Notes: generated by a model from the letters alone, not told the origin. Positions 9,065 through 18,273 are shown, counted from the stretch's first letter. The stretch is DNA of 42,299 bases from Chitinophagaceae bacterium (GCA_947488765.1 CANLAE010000016.1:1-42299), one strand, 5' to 3'. Numbers and translations: made by a program.

Positions 9065-10102
9065 TTATAATAACCCAATATCATCAAAAAATACTTCAAA
9101 AACTTTCCCACTCCATTCTTTTAGTTCAACACTTGATATGGTTGTAGGATTTCCAAGGCTAGTAAATGGAATTTCATATTGTGTCCATACGCCGGCAGCA
9201 GGAAGTGTAATAGAATAAGTTACAGTTGTAACTCCATTTATCATTATCCTTATTTTATACCCTGATGAATTAGTACTGCCAAAAACTGAAAATTTTAATG
9301 CAGAATACCCTGTTAAACTAATAGCAGGTGCAGCTTTAGAAAGTCTAAAACCTCCAAAGCCAACTGAATAATTATTTTTCACAGAATTTGTTCCTCGTAA
9401 AACATTCGTTGTATTATTTAAAACTGCTACAGAACTATAGGATGTATTTGACCAGCCTGTATTTAAAACATCATCATAAATAATATAACTTAACCCAAAT
9501 GAAGTAGCAGATTTGGTGGTGCCACTTGGTGTTGTAACAAAAATGTAACCCGATGAAATTCCAATTGGTACTTGTACTACAATTTCTGTTTTAGTAGATG
9601 AAACAATAGTGGCGGGAGTAGTGCTAAATAATACACTAGTTACGCCTAAAAAATAATCCCCTGTGATAGTTACTTGTGTGCCAGAGTTGCCCACAATTGG
9701 ATTAAAATAAGCAATTAAGGGTGGAGGTTGTAAAATTCTGAAATTAAATATTGCTACACCATATTTGGTAGTAACTTTAATTGGGTTATTTACTGGGTCT
9801 GGTAATGAGCTTGGTATTTTAACAGTAATGGTAGAGTCATTCGCATAAATCAATGAATCGGATGCAGCAATATTGCTAAATTCAACTTTATAAGTAGTGG
9901 CTAAGTTTGTTCCCTTGATAATTACCCAATCGCCATAAATTGCAGATGAAATAGTTATACTTCTATTTGCCAAATCAGTTACAGCATTAATTGTGGGGGG
10001 ATTAGTATTATCAGTACCATCTGATGCACCTTCTTTTTTACAACCCGAAAAATATTGACTAATTAAAAGCAAAAAACAAATTAAAATTAGTTTGTATTTC
10101 AT
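9065..10102 (-). CDS. IPT/TIG-domain surface glycan-binding lipoprotein (SGBP-like)
   Basis: The protein starts at MKYKLILICFLL (ATG at 10102). An in-frame ATG at 10123 would add seven residues, but the shorter form gives the more typical lipoprotein signal. The lipobox is FSGC followed by KKEGASDG, acidic after the cysteine, as expected for a surface-exposed Bacteroidota lipoprotein. Two IPT/TIG immunoglobulin-like domains follow (roughly 40-125 and 125-205; IVGNSGTQVTITGDYFLGV marks the second). A C-terminal beta-sandwich of about 130 residues ends in FEVFFDDIGLL, as in several carbohydrate-binding modules. It is placed directly after susD and before GH26, the position of SusE/F or SGBP-B proteins. 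It probably binds mannan at the cell surface and feeds the SusCD importer. The ligand is inferred from context. Confidence 0.82.
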   Translation of the reverse strand: MKYKLILICFLLLISQYFSGCKKEGASDGTDNTNPPTINAVTDLANRSITISSAIYGDWVIIKGTNLATTYKVEFSNIAASDSLIYANDSTITVKIPSSLPDPVNNPIKVTTKYGVAIFNFRILQPPPLIAYFNPIVGNSGTQVTITGDYFLGVTSVLFSTTPATIVSSTKTEIVVQVPIGISSGYIFVTTPSGTTKSATSFGLSYIIYDDVLNTGWSNTSYSSVAVLNNTTNVLRGTNSVKNNYSVGFGGFRLSKAAPAISLTGYSALKFSVFGSTNSSGYKIRIMINGVTTVTYSITLPAAGVWTQYEIPFTSLGNPTTISSVELKEWSGKVFEVFFDDIGLL

Positions 10103-10138
10103 AATGTTTATTTTGATTATCATATAAAATAATTTAAT

Positions 10139-11764
10139 TTACCACCCAGGATTGTTTGCAGTGATTGCAGTATTAGAATTTAATTCGCTTTGTGGTATTG
10201 GCAATAATAAATTTCTAGTATTTCTAACTTTAGTTATATTATTTTGACCAGTAGTAATTTTATTCATTACTTGTAAATACACACCCCATCTTAATAAGTC
10301 ATATCTTCTTACACCTTCAAATACAAATTCTCTAGCTCTTTCAGCTAATACAAAACTTCTAAATTGTTCTTGAGTAAGATTAATTGGAGTTGGTGTTGCT
10401 AATGCTCTGCTTCTGATAATATTTAAATTATTGTATGCTTGAGATGTAGGGCCGTCATTAATTTCGTTGTCAGCTTCGGCAACTATTAAAAACATTTCGG
10501 CATAACGCATCATAGGAAAGTGTGCATCACTTCTTGAAACAGAGGGATCTGCAACATCTGCATATTTAATAACATAAGCACGATCATCAGTTGTTGCAGT
10601 ATTATTATAAGTAATTCCATTGACCACTTTATATTTCCATGCTTGCCAAGATGGATAAAATACTTTTGTTCTAGAAGCATTATTCATTTCATAATTATGT
10701 ACAACACCATCTAAAACCCTTAAATCTGTGGTATCATAATCTCGATAATGATTATTGGTGTACCAAACAGCCCCTCTTCCAAAAGTAGAGTAAGCAGAAA
10801 AGTAATTATGTATTTCGTTTACAAAAGTAGAAGCTCCAAGGGCTTGTAATTCCCACATATGTTCTTTTTTATTTCTTCCAGCTTTGCTCCACATTTCTAT
10901 CCAAGAGGTAAAAAGTTGATACTCTCCACTAGCTATTACTTCTAACGCTTTGTCTCGAGCTAGTGTATAATAAGTTTTAGTATTTATTGAATCTAAGCCA
11001 GCTACTATGTTTTTGGTATAAGTATATATACCATTATCTGTGCCTCCTCTTACCAACACATTTCCAGTTGCCGAACCAGAAGCCATAGTTAAATAAGTTT
11101 TTGCTAAAAATCCTTTTGCAACCCCTCTTGTTACTCGGCCTAATTCGCCCGATTTTACATTGGTACAGGGAAGTAATTTTGTTTCGGCATTTTTAAAATC
11201 TTCAATAATAGCTTCATATACTTTTTTTACACTAGCTCGTGGTATATTAGCGGTAGGGTCTGCAGAAAGTGATTTTAATCTTATTGGTACACCTCCATAA
11301 AGTTGTACTAATTGAAAATAAGCCCAACCCCTTAAAAAATATGCTTCTCCTAGAATTCTATTTTTAATTTCAATATCAATATTAGTATTTATTTTTTCTA
11401 CATTTTCTAATACAGTATTGGCTCTCGAAATAATGGTGTAACAACCAACCCAAGGACCATCAACACCCCAATAACCCTGAGGGTTTCCTGCACCGGTAGT
11501 TCCTAAGTACCAATCTGCACCAGATACATGATCATCATCTAACACAGTTAAATTCCACATTGGTTGCAGATATAAATCGTAAGTATAGAAAGCACTATAA
11601 ACACCGTTAATCGCGACTTTAGCATCTGCTTCATTTTTATAAAAATTTTCTGGCGATAAAAATGAAAAAGGTTGTTCTTCTAATTTTTTTTGACAAGATA
11701 AAAAAGTAATGGTTATAATAGTAACAAGAAGAATTTTTATTCCGTTTAATTTATAAAAAATCAT
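10139..11764 (-). CDS. susD: SusD/RagB-family outer-membrane glycan-binding lipoprotein
   Basis: A 541-residue lipoprotein with lipobox TFLSC (Cys24) followed by QKKLEEQP. SusD landmarks include FYKNEADAKVAINGVYSAFY near 41-60, GEAYFLRGWAYFQLVQLYGG near 139-158, the middle TPR-like helices, and the C-terminal RAREFVFEGVRRYDLLRW and LLPIPQSELNSN segments. It forms the lid of the SusCD complex that captures oligosaccharides at the surface. It lies 25 bases after susC and immediately before the IPT glycan-binding lipoprotein, so mannan-derived oligosaccharides are the expected ligand. Length and order of elements are ordinary for the family. Confidence 0.95.
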   Translation of the reverse strand: MIFYKLNGIKILLVTIITITFLSCQKKLEEQPFSFLSPENFYKNEADAKVAINGVYSAFYTYDLYLQPMWNLTVLDDDHVSGADWYLGTTGAGNPQGYWGVDGPWVGCYTIISRANTVLENVEKINTNIDIEIKNRILGEAYFLRGWAYFQLVQLYGGVPIRLKSLSADPTANIPRASVKKVYEAIIEDFKNAETKLLPCTNVKSGELGRVTRGVAKGFLAKTYLTMASGSATGNVLVRGGTDNGIYTYTKNIVAGLDSINTKTYYTLARDKALEVIASGEYQLFTSWIEMWSKAGRNKKEHMWELQALGASTFVNEIHNYFSAYSTFGRGAVWYTNNHYRDYDTTDLRVLDGVVHNYEMNNASRTKVFYPSWQAWKYKVVNGITYNNTATTDDRAYVIKYADVADPSVSRSDAHFPMMRYAEMFLIVAEADNEINDGPTSQAYNNLNIIRSRALATPTPINLTQEQFRSFVLAERAREFVFEGVRRYDLLRWGVYLQVMNKITTGQNNITKVRNTRNLLLPIPQSELNSNTAITANNPGW

Positions 11765-11789
11765 AAGGATGGTATTTTAAATGTTTAAA

Positions 11790-14700
11790 TTAAAAATTGC
11801 ATTTGATATTTAAATTGTAAGTTCTAGCATTAGGATAACCTCCTAAATCAACACCAAACAATGCAGGGTTATCGCCATAACTATTTATTTCTGGATCAAA
11901 ACCAGTATACTTTGTAAATGTGAATAAATTATTTGCTCCAACAGAAACTCTAATATTGCTGATACCATTTATAATATTATTAGGCAAGTTGTATCCGAGA
12001 TTAATATTTTTAATTCTAACAAAACTGCCATCTTCAATAAATCGTCTTGTAAATGGAAGTGTTCTCCAAAACTGTCTGATAATTTTAGGCCCTAATGCAT
12101 TGCTATTATCTTTACCTTCAGCCCAAGCACCCTCATACATTGCTAGAGTAATATTTTTTGATGTGCCTAAATTACCATTCCAAGCCGAATTCATATTTAC
12201 AATATCATTTCCTTGCACACCATTAATAAAAATACTGATGTCGAAATTTTTATACTTAAAATTATTGGTAAACCCAAAAGTATAGTCGGGGTTTACATCT
12301 CCAATAATGGTTCTATCGCTTACTGAAATTGAAGTAGGATCGTTATCTAAATTTTTATATTTTATTTCTCCAACCATTCTTCTAATAATATTAGAAGGTT
12401 GATTATAATACAACATTGAATTTCTTACTTCTGCTTCATTATCAAAATATCCATCTTCAACATAACCATATAAAGCACCAATAGGCTGCCCGGCTACTTG
12501 TATAAAAGGAGCATCTCTAGTTGAAATATTACTAGCAAATTGTTCTTTTAAATCTCCACCTAAACTTAAAATTTTGTTTCTATTCCATGCAATATTGGCA
12601 TTGGTTTTCCATTGAAAATTTTTGGTATTTATTACCAAGGCATCAACCGATATTTCAATACCTTTATTTTCTACTGAACCTGAGTTGCGAAGTTGACGCT
12701 GAAAGCCAGTAGAAGCAGGAGTTGTAATAAATTGCAATAAATCATTTGTTTGTTTCAAATAGGCATCGAAATGTGCATTTAATTTGCCTCCAAAAAATCC
12801 AATATCTAACCCTGCATTATAAGCATTGGTAGTTTCCCATTTTAAATTGGGATTTGCAGGGCCTGCATTAATATCATCTGCTAATCCGGTTTGTATAACG
12901 CCATTAAAAGTATAATTATAAACAGCCAATTTTGATAATGAAGCGTAAGAACCTATGCCTTGGTTACCTGTTTGTCCGAAACTAAAACGCAATGTAAATT
13001 CACTGATAGGTTTAATTGATTTAAAAAAGTTTTCCTTATGCATTTTCCAAGCAATACCCGCTGAAGAAAAATCAGACCATTTATTATTTTTTCCAAATTT
13101 ACTAGAGCCATCTTTTCTATGCGATAATGAAATGGCATATTTATCATTGAAGCTATAATTAAATCTTGCTAAAAATGAGATTAATGTTGATTGATATTTA
13201 TTGGTAATAATAGGCAAAACTTGTTCTGCAGATTGCATGTTTTCGTTTTGCAATACATCATTTGGAAAAGTTTTTGCCTCAGATCTTTTAGATTGACCAG
13301 TATTTTGTTCATAGGTTGATGCAGCCGTTAATGTTAAAGCATGTTTTTTAATTTTTTTATTGTAAGTAAGAATGCTTTCAGAAATAATGCTAGACCAACT
13401 ATTATCAGATTTTAATCCCCACCCTTTCGATGCAAAACCCTCATAGACGGTTCTTGGATAATATTGATCTCTGATACTAGACCCATAATTAAAACCAATA
13501 TTTTGTTTGAATTTAAAATTTTTATTGAAGGTAATTTCCATGAAGCTTGAAGAGAAAATATTGACACCTGTTACTTTATTTAAAACACTATTTACATAAA
13601 TAAACGGATTTGTTATAAAGTCATCGCCAATACCATCATAATCTTCTATGATGCGAGTAGTGCTAGGAAATGTAAGAGCCGATCTGATTACTCCTGCACT
13701 TGCAGCATCCGATTTGTCAGTACCTGTTTTTACACCATTTGTTACAGTATTTGAAATAGAATTACTAGTTCCAAATTTAAAAGTTTTACCTACCTGCCTG
13801 TTCAAATTAAAACCTAAGCCGATTTTTTTATAGCCAGAATTTTGAATTGTACCAGCTTGATTAATGTGACTAAGTGTTAAATTATGACTTCCAGCTTCTG
13901 ACGCTCCTGATATATTTAAGCTGTATTGTTGTGTTATACCGCTTTGAAAAATTTGATTTTGCCAATTATTATCATCGTTCTCGAAAAATGCAGGATTTGG
14001 AAACAACAAACTGTAACTCGTTCCATCATATTTATTTGCATTACTGTAAGCTAAATTTTGAAAATTAGCATATTCAAATGCATTTAATACTCTTATTTTT
14101 TTTGAAACTTCTGCAATACCTGTAGTAACATTCAGTTCAACTTTATCTTTTCCAATTTTCCCCTTTTTCGTAGTTATTAAAATGACTCCATTGGCACCCC
14201 TTGAACCATAAATTGAAGTGGCAGATGCATCTTTTAAAACATCTATTGATTCTATGTCGTTAGGATTAATAAATGCCATTGCATTTAAGGTTTGTTTTTC
14301 ATCGCCACCCAAAGATTCTGGGGTTGTACCACTACTATTATTATTAAATGGTACCCCATCAATTACATAAAGTGGTTCTGTACCTCCTAAAAATGAATTA
14401 GAACCTCTCACTCTAATACTTAAGCCTGCACCAGGTGCTCCATCATTTTGTGTAACATTTACCCCTGCTAGCTTTCCTTGAATTGCCTGTAAAATATTGG
14501 TAGGATTTTCTCTTATTAATTCTTCTCTTGTTATGCGTTGTATTGCACCCGTAACATCCCCCTTTTTTATACTGCCATAGCCAATAACAACAACATCAGA
14601 TAGATTATTTATATTAGATTCTAATATAAAATTAACTACTAAATTTTTTGAGATACGAGATTCTACACTTTGCATTCCAATATACGAAGCAACAATTGTA

Positions 14701-14906
14701 GTAGCATTTGTAGGAACATCAATGCTATAATTGCCTTTATCGTTACTGAGTGTTTTAAGCTTTGTATTTTTAATTTCGATAGTGGCACCACTTAATATCT
14801 TTCCTTTTTCATCTGTTACATTTCCAGTAACTTTTTTGGTTTGACCGAAACTAAAATTAATTGAGAATAGCAATAGCAGTATCCAAATAAAAATTTGTTT
14901 TCTCAT
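11790..14906 (-). CDS. susC: SusC/RagA-family TonB-dependent outer-membrane transporter
   Basis: A 1038-residue protein with a signal peptide (ending FSFGQ), a CarboxypepD_reg domain (about 23-100), a plug domain beginning at DVVVIGYGSIKKGDVTGAI (104-122) and a long beta-barrel ending in aromatic YNLNIKCNF. SusC signatures GVNVTQNDGAPGAGLSIRVR, PLYVIDGVPFNN and ATSIYGSRGANGVILITTKK are present. It imports oligosaccharides across the outer membrane using the TonB–ExbBD motor, one copy of which lies at 20918-23982. It is the first gene of the mannan operon, divergent from the AraC-type regulator with 199 bases between them. Mannan specificity comes from the downstream genes. Confidence 0.96.
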   Translation of the reverse strand: MRKQIFIWILLLLFSINFSFGQTKKVTGNVTDEKGKILSGATIEIKNTKLKTLSNDKGNYSIDVPTNATTIVASYIGMQSVESRISKNLVVNFILESNINNLSDVVVIGYGSIKKGDVTGAIQRITREELIRENPTNILQAIQGKLAGVNVTQNDGAPGAGLSIRVRGSNSFLGGTEPLYVIDGVPFNNNSSGTTPESLGGDEKQTLNAMAFINPNDIESIDVLKDASATSIYGSRGANGVILITTKKGKIGKDKVELNVTTGIAEVSKKIRVLNAFEYANFQNLAYSNANKYDGTSYSLLFPNPAFFENDDNNWQNQIFQSGITQQYSLNISGASEAGSHNLTLSHINQAGTIQNSGYKKIGLGFNLNRQVGKTFKFGTSNSISNTVTNGVKTGTDKSDAASAGVIRSALTFPSTTRIIEDYDGIGDDFITNPFIYVNSVLNKVTGVNIFSSSFMEITFNKNFKFKQNIGFNYGSSIRDQYYPRTVYEGFASKGWGLKSDNSWSSIISESILTYNKKIKKHALTLTAASTYEQNTGQSKRSEAKTFPNDVLQNENMQSAEQVLPIITNKYQSTLISFLARFNYSFNDKYAISLSHRKDGSSKFGKNNKWSDFSSAGIAWKMHKENFFKSIKPISEFTLRFSFGQTGNQGIGSYASLSKLAVYNYTFNGVIQTGLADDINAGPANPNLKWETTNAYNAGLDIGFFGGKLNAHFDAYLKQTNDLLQFITTPASTGFQRQLRNSGSVENKGIEISVDALVINTKNFQWKTNANIAWNRNKILSLGGDLKEQFASNISTRDAPFIQVAGQPIGALYGYVEDGYFDNEAEVRNSMLYYNQPSNIIRRMVGEIKYKNLDNDPTSISVSDRTIIGDVNPDYTFGFTNNFKYKNFDISIFINGVQGNDIVNMNSAWNGNLGTSKNITLAMYEGAWAEGKDNSNALGPKIIRQFWRTLPFTRRFIEDGSFVRIKNINLGYNLPNNIINGISNIRVSVGANNLFTFTKYTGFDPEINSYGDNPALFGVDLGGYPNARTYNLNIKCNF

Positions 14907-14923
14907 AAGGCAAATTATTTACC

Positions 14924-14960
14924 CAAATGTATTGCTAGTTAAGTATAGTATATAATACTA
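14924..14960 (-). promoter_or_regulatory. Candidate susC promoter: -7 element TACATTTG with an upstream 15-bp palindrome
   Basis: On the minus strand TACATTTG (14931-14924) fits TAnnTTTG exactly and lies 17 bases upstream of the susC ATG. No TTG is found at the -33 distance. That place is occupied by a perfect inverted repeat, TAGTAT-ATA-ATACTA (14946-14960). A palindrome in place of a -33 box suggests an activator-dependent promoter, and the divergent AraC-type gene is the obvious candidate activator. The implied leader is very short. A second -7-like octamer (TAGTTTTG, 15019-15012) further upstream is an alternative. Confidence 0.35.
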
Positions 14961-15105
14961 TTTTATCTTTTAATTGTATTTTTTTACATCCCAATTCAGT
15001 TATTATTGATTCAAAACTATACAATGCTATTAAATAAATATAGATTTTTATAAGCGAAATGCACTAATTTTACGAAAATAGTTACTGATATTATTTTAGC
15101 AACTC

Positions 15106-15984
15106 ATGCAACAAAACCTACTGAAAGAAATAACTCCTTTAACAATTAATGATTGCTTTACCGTATTTTCTAGAACTAAAAAAGAATTCAACTTCCCTTT
15201 ACATTTTCATGAAGAATATGAATTAAACTTAATTATCAATGCAAAAGGCGCTAAAAGAATTATTGGTGATCACATGAGTGAAATTAACGACATAGAACTA
15301 GTATTAATTGGCCCCAATTTGCCCCATTGTTGGAAAACTTTTAATTGCAAAAGCAAAAAAATTATTGAAATAACCATACAGTTTCACAAAGATTTAATAG
15401 ATGAAAAATTTTTAAGAAGAAATCAAACTCATTTCATCAAAGAAATGTTTCACAAAGCAAATAAAGGAGTTTTATTTTCAAGATCAATCAGCCAACTAAT
15501 TATTAAAAGATTAAAAGAAATTGCACAGAAAAAAGGATTTGATTCGGTACTTGAGTTGCTTTCAATTTTAAACGATTTATCCAAATCTAAAAATATGAAA
15601 GTATTGTCTGTAGCCAATTACAGCAATTCAGTTACGTCTTATAACAGTAGAAGAATTGAAAAAGTAATTGAATTCTTAAACACTCAGTACGATAAAAAAA
15701 TAACACTTAAAGATGCAGCAAAAATTGCTAATATGAGCGAAGTTTCTTTTAGCAGATTTTTTAAGGCTAATACCGGGATTAGTTTTATTGATAACTTAAT
15801 TGATATCAGATTAGGTCATGCATCAAGGTTGTTAATAGATACCAATTATAGTATTAACGAGATTGCCTATAGTTGTGGATTTAACAATATTTCTAATTTC
15901 AATAGACTATTTAAAAAGAAAAAAAATTACGCGCCAAAAAAATTCAGAGAAGATTATACAAATGAAAGCAGAGTATTTATTTAA
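15106..15984 (+). CDS. AraC-family transcriptional regulator of the mannan locus
   Basis: A 292-residue regulator. Residues about 24-75 form a cupin-like ligand-binding domain (FPLHFHEEYELNLI; GPNLPHCW). The C-terminal hundred residues carry the double helix-turn-helix: KKITLKDAAKIANMSEVSFSRFFK, then YSINEIAYSCGFNNISNFNRLFKK and the closing YAPKKFRED. It is divergent from susC and is followed within 11 bases by an SGNH esterase and then a SASA esterase, which it probably co-regulates. There is no hybrid two-component sensor or SusR-like gene in the window, so this is the likely local regulator, sensing a sugar in the cytoplasm. The effector is unknown. Confidence 0.88.
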   Translation: MQQNLLKEITPLTINDCFTVFSRTKKEFNFPLHFHEEYELNLIINAKGAKRIIGDHMSEINDIELVLIGPNLPHCWKTFNCKSKKIIEITIQFHKDLIDEKFLRRNQTHFIKEMFHKANKGVLFSRSISQLIIKRLKEIAQKKGFDSVLELLSILNDLSKSKNMKVLSVANYSNSVTSYNSRRIEKVIEFLNTQYDKKITLKDAAKIANMSEVSFSRFFKANTGISFIDNLIDIRLGHASRLLIDTNYSINEIAYSCGFNNISNFNRLFKKKKNYAPKKFREDYTNESRVFI

Positions 15985-15994
15985 TTTAAAAATT

Positions 15995-16657
15995 ATGAAA
16001 ATAATGGCAAAAAAAACAGTGGCAATTTTATTTTACCTATTAATCTTTTTTAGTAGTAACGCGCAGCCGTTTTTAAATGAAATAAATGCATTTAAAAAAG
16101 CAGATAGTTCACAAATAATACCCAATCGTCCAATTTTATTTATTGGAAGTTCTAGTTTTACTAACTGGAAGGATATAAAAAATTATTTTCCTGATTTTCA
16201 AATTGTAAATCGTGGTTTTGGTGGTTCATCGCTTCCTCATCTAATTATGTATGCAGAGGATATTATTTTTAAATACAACCCAAAACAAATTATGATTTAT
16301 TGTGGTGAAAATGATTTATCGGGTGGCCCACAAATTACATCAGATATAATTCTTAACAGATTTACTGAACTATTTACTCTGATAAGAAACAAATTACCAA
16401 AAGTTCCGATCGCATACATCTCAATGAAACCAAGCCCAAGCCGCGAAAAACTATTAACTACAATGCAAGAAGGAAACGAAAAAATTAAAGCATTTATTGC
16501 TAAGCAAAAGAAAGCAGTATTTATTGATGTTTATCATGCTATGTTAAATGAAGATGGCACTATTATGTCTGATATTTTTTTGTCTGACAAACTACATATG
16601 AATAAAAAGGGGTATGAAATATGGCAAAAAATAATAGCGCCTTATTTAAAAAAATAA
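15995..16657 (+). CDS. Secreted SGNH/GDSL-family esterase
   Basis: The frame is open further upstream into the araC-type gene, but the ATG at 15995 begins a normal signal peptide (MKIMAKKTVAILFYLLIFF, cleaved near SNAQ), 11 bases after the regulator's stop. That start gives 220 residues. SGNH blocks are visible: FIGSSSFTNW (Ser52/Ser53, the second being the aligned nucleophile), VNRGFGGSS (Gly of block II), GEND at 104-107 (Asn of block III) and LSDKLHMNKKGY with Asp198 and His201. Such small secreted SGNH enzymes often deacetylate polysaccharides. Co-transcription with the regulator and the SASA esterase points to acetylated mannan side groups, but the substrate is inference. Confidence 0.85.
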   Translation: MKIMAKKTVAILFYLLIFFSSNAQPFLNEINAFKKADSSQIIPNRPILFIGSSSFTNWKDIKNYFPDFQIVNRGFGGSSLPHLIMYAEDIIFKYNPKQIMIYCGENDLSGGPQITSDIILNRFTELFTLIRNKLPKVPIAYISMKPSPSREKLLTTMQEGNEKIKAFIAKQKKAVFIDVYHAMLNEDGTIMSDIFLSDKLHMNKKGYEIWQKIIAPYLKK

Positions 16658-16660
16658 CTA

Positions 16661-18064
16661 ATGAAAAAAATATTTTGTTTACTTTTTTGTTTCCTATCTA
16701 TAGTTGTATTTGGCCAATTGAGATTACCAAATATCATTGCCGATAATATGGTACTTCAACAAAAAAAAACAAACAAAATTTGGGGTTGGTGTAATCCTAA
16801 AGAAAAAATTACCGTTAACTTTTACCATAAAAATTATCAAACAATTTCTAATGATGAAGGAGAATGGGCGCTTTACTTATCGGCATTACCTGCGGGTGTT
16901 ACCAGTAACTTAATTGTGTCTACTTCAACGGAAAAAATAATTTGTAAAAATGTGGTATTAGGTGAAGTGTGGTTATGTGGCGGACAAAGCAATATGGAAT
17001 GGAAAATGGGCGGACTTCAAAATGTTTATGCCGATGAATTAAAAATTGCCAGCAATAATCAAATACGATTTGTAGTAGCAGATAGATCTATTTCAACATC
17101 ACCAAAAGATAACATCACAATAGAAAAAAATTGGAGTACAATTACACCATATTCAATAGGTCACTGCTCGGCAGTTGCTTATTGGTTTGCTAAAAAAATG
17201 CAAACAAATTTACAGGTACCAATTGGATTAGTAATAAGTAACTGGGGAGCAACAGGGGCAGAATCGTGGATAAGTCAAACAGGATTAAAAAAATTTCCAA
17301 ACTACATAAATACCAAAAAAAAAGAAGATACTTCCACTAACCAAATCAATAAAAACACACCTTCTGTTCTATTTAATGCAATGATTGCTCCGCTAATCAA
17401 TTTATCTATAAAAGGCGTAATATGGTATCAGGGTGAATCCAATACAGATAGACCTATAGAGTATAAAACATTATTTCCTAGTTTAATTAATGACTGGAGA
17501 AGTCATTGGAAAAATGGTGATTTCCCTTTTTTATTTGTACAACTTTCTTCGTATGGTAAAATAACCGAATCACCTTGCGAAAGTAATTGGTCTTTAGTAA
17601 GAGAAGCACAAAGTAAAGCTCTAACTTTAAACAATACTGCAATGGCAGTTACAATTGACCTTGGCGAACCTGACAACATTCATCCTTTCAAAAAAAAAGA
17701 AATTGGCGAAAGGCTTGCTAATTGCGCCCTAGAGAAAGTGTATCATTTAGTGAAAAGTGAATCTAGTGGGCCAACTATATATAAACATACCATACAAAAA
17801 AATAAAATTATATTACAATTTAATAATGCCAAGAATGGCTTAGTCATATTCGGAACAAAGCTTACACATATTGCAATTGCTGCTAATGATAAAAAATTTT
17901 TTTGGGCGGAAGCTACTATCAAACATAACCGTATAATTGTACAAAGTAAAAATGTGCTTAATCCAGTAGCTGTTAGATATGCTTGGTCAGATTGCCCAAT
18001 TAGTGCAAATTTATTTAATACTAATGGGTTGCCTGCATCACCTTTTAGAACCGATAGTTGGTAA
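16661..18064 (+). CDS. Sialate O-acetylesterase-like (SASA domain) carbohydrate esterase
   Basis: A 467-residue secreted protein with signal peptide MKKIFCLLFCFLSIVVFGQ. Family landmarks are LPNIIADNMVLQQ (22-34), LGEVWLCGGQSNMEW with nucleophile Ser110, SNWGATGAESWIS, IKGVIWYQGESNTDRP and DNIHPFKKKEIGERLA (catalytic Asp/His block). The family is named for sialate 9-O-acetylesterases, but many Bacteroidota members act on plant polysaccharide acetyl groups. It starts 3 bases after the SGNH esterase and closes the regulator operon. Its place beside a mannan locus without any sialic acid genes makes an acetyl-(gluco)mannan role more likely than sialic acid. Confidence 0.86.
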   Translation: MKKIFCLLFCFLSIVVFGQLRLPNIIADNMVLQQKKTNKIWGWCNPKEKITVNFYHKNYQTISNDEGEWALYLSALPAGVTSNLIVSTSTEKIICKNVVLGEVWLCGGQSNMEWKMGGLQNVYADELKIASNNQIRFVVADRSISTSPKDNITIEKNWSTITPYSIGHCSAVAYWFAKKMQTNLQVPIGLVISNWGATGAESWISQTGLKKFPNYINTKKKEDTSTNQINKNTPSVLFNAMIAPLINLSIKGVIWYQGESNTDRPIEYKTLFPSLINDWRSHWKNGDFPFLFVQLSSYGKITESPCESNWSLVREAQSKALTLNNTAMAVTIDLGEPDNIHPFKKKEIGERLANCALEKVYHLVKSESSGPTIYKHTIQKNKIILQFNNAKNGLVIFGTKLTHIAIAANDKKFFWAEATIKHNRIIVQSKNVLNPVAVRYAWSDCPISANLFNTNGLPASPFRTDSW

Positions 18065-18134
18065 AGTGAAATTGTATAAAAACTAAATAATTATTTTACA
18101 AGCACCATCCACTTACTTTCCAATACAGAATATT

Positions 18135-18159
18135 AAAACCCTTACTGGAAAAGGTTTTT
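18135..18159 (+). terminator. Possible weak terminator after the SASA esterase
   Basis: AAAACC (18135-18140) pairs with GGTTTT (18153-18158). TT/AA can extend the stem over a bulged C, and a short T run completes the right arm. It lies 70 bases beyond the stop at 18064, before the fic gene. The stem is AT-rich and short, so it is weakly supported. Confidence 0.3.
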
Positions 18160-18233
18160 AGAGATGAGGTACAAATGGGATACATGGATAGAAAATAAGG
18201 AATCATAAAAAATCATCTAGAAATAACAAGGGC

Positions 18234-18271
18234 AAAAAATACGCCCGTTTGATAAACGAGGGCAATTTTTT
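18234..18271. promoter_or_regulatory. Operator-like palindrome 1 upstream of fic
   Basis: An imperfect palindrome centred on GTTT-gat-AAAC, with outer arms of GCCC/GGGC and A6/T6. Its 15-base core, CGTTTGATAAACGAG at 18246-18260, recurs 40 bases downstream with 12 of 15 matches (see 18274-18310). The repeat spacing is close to four helical turns. The position just before fic suggests an operator, perhaps for autoregulation by the winged-helix end of the Fic protein. Confidence 0.5.
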
Positions 18272-18273
18272 AG

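Noticed and set aside
11920-12285. Plus-strand open frame of 121 codons within susC
   Set aside because: It is wholly antisense to the conserved SusC barrel, with a leucine/proline-rich product and no recognisable motif.
15863-15994. Upstream extension of the SGNH esterase overlapping the AraC-type gene
   Set aside because: The extra 44 residues would precede a normal signal peptide and overlap the regulator by 122 bases; the ATG at 15995 is the better start.
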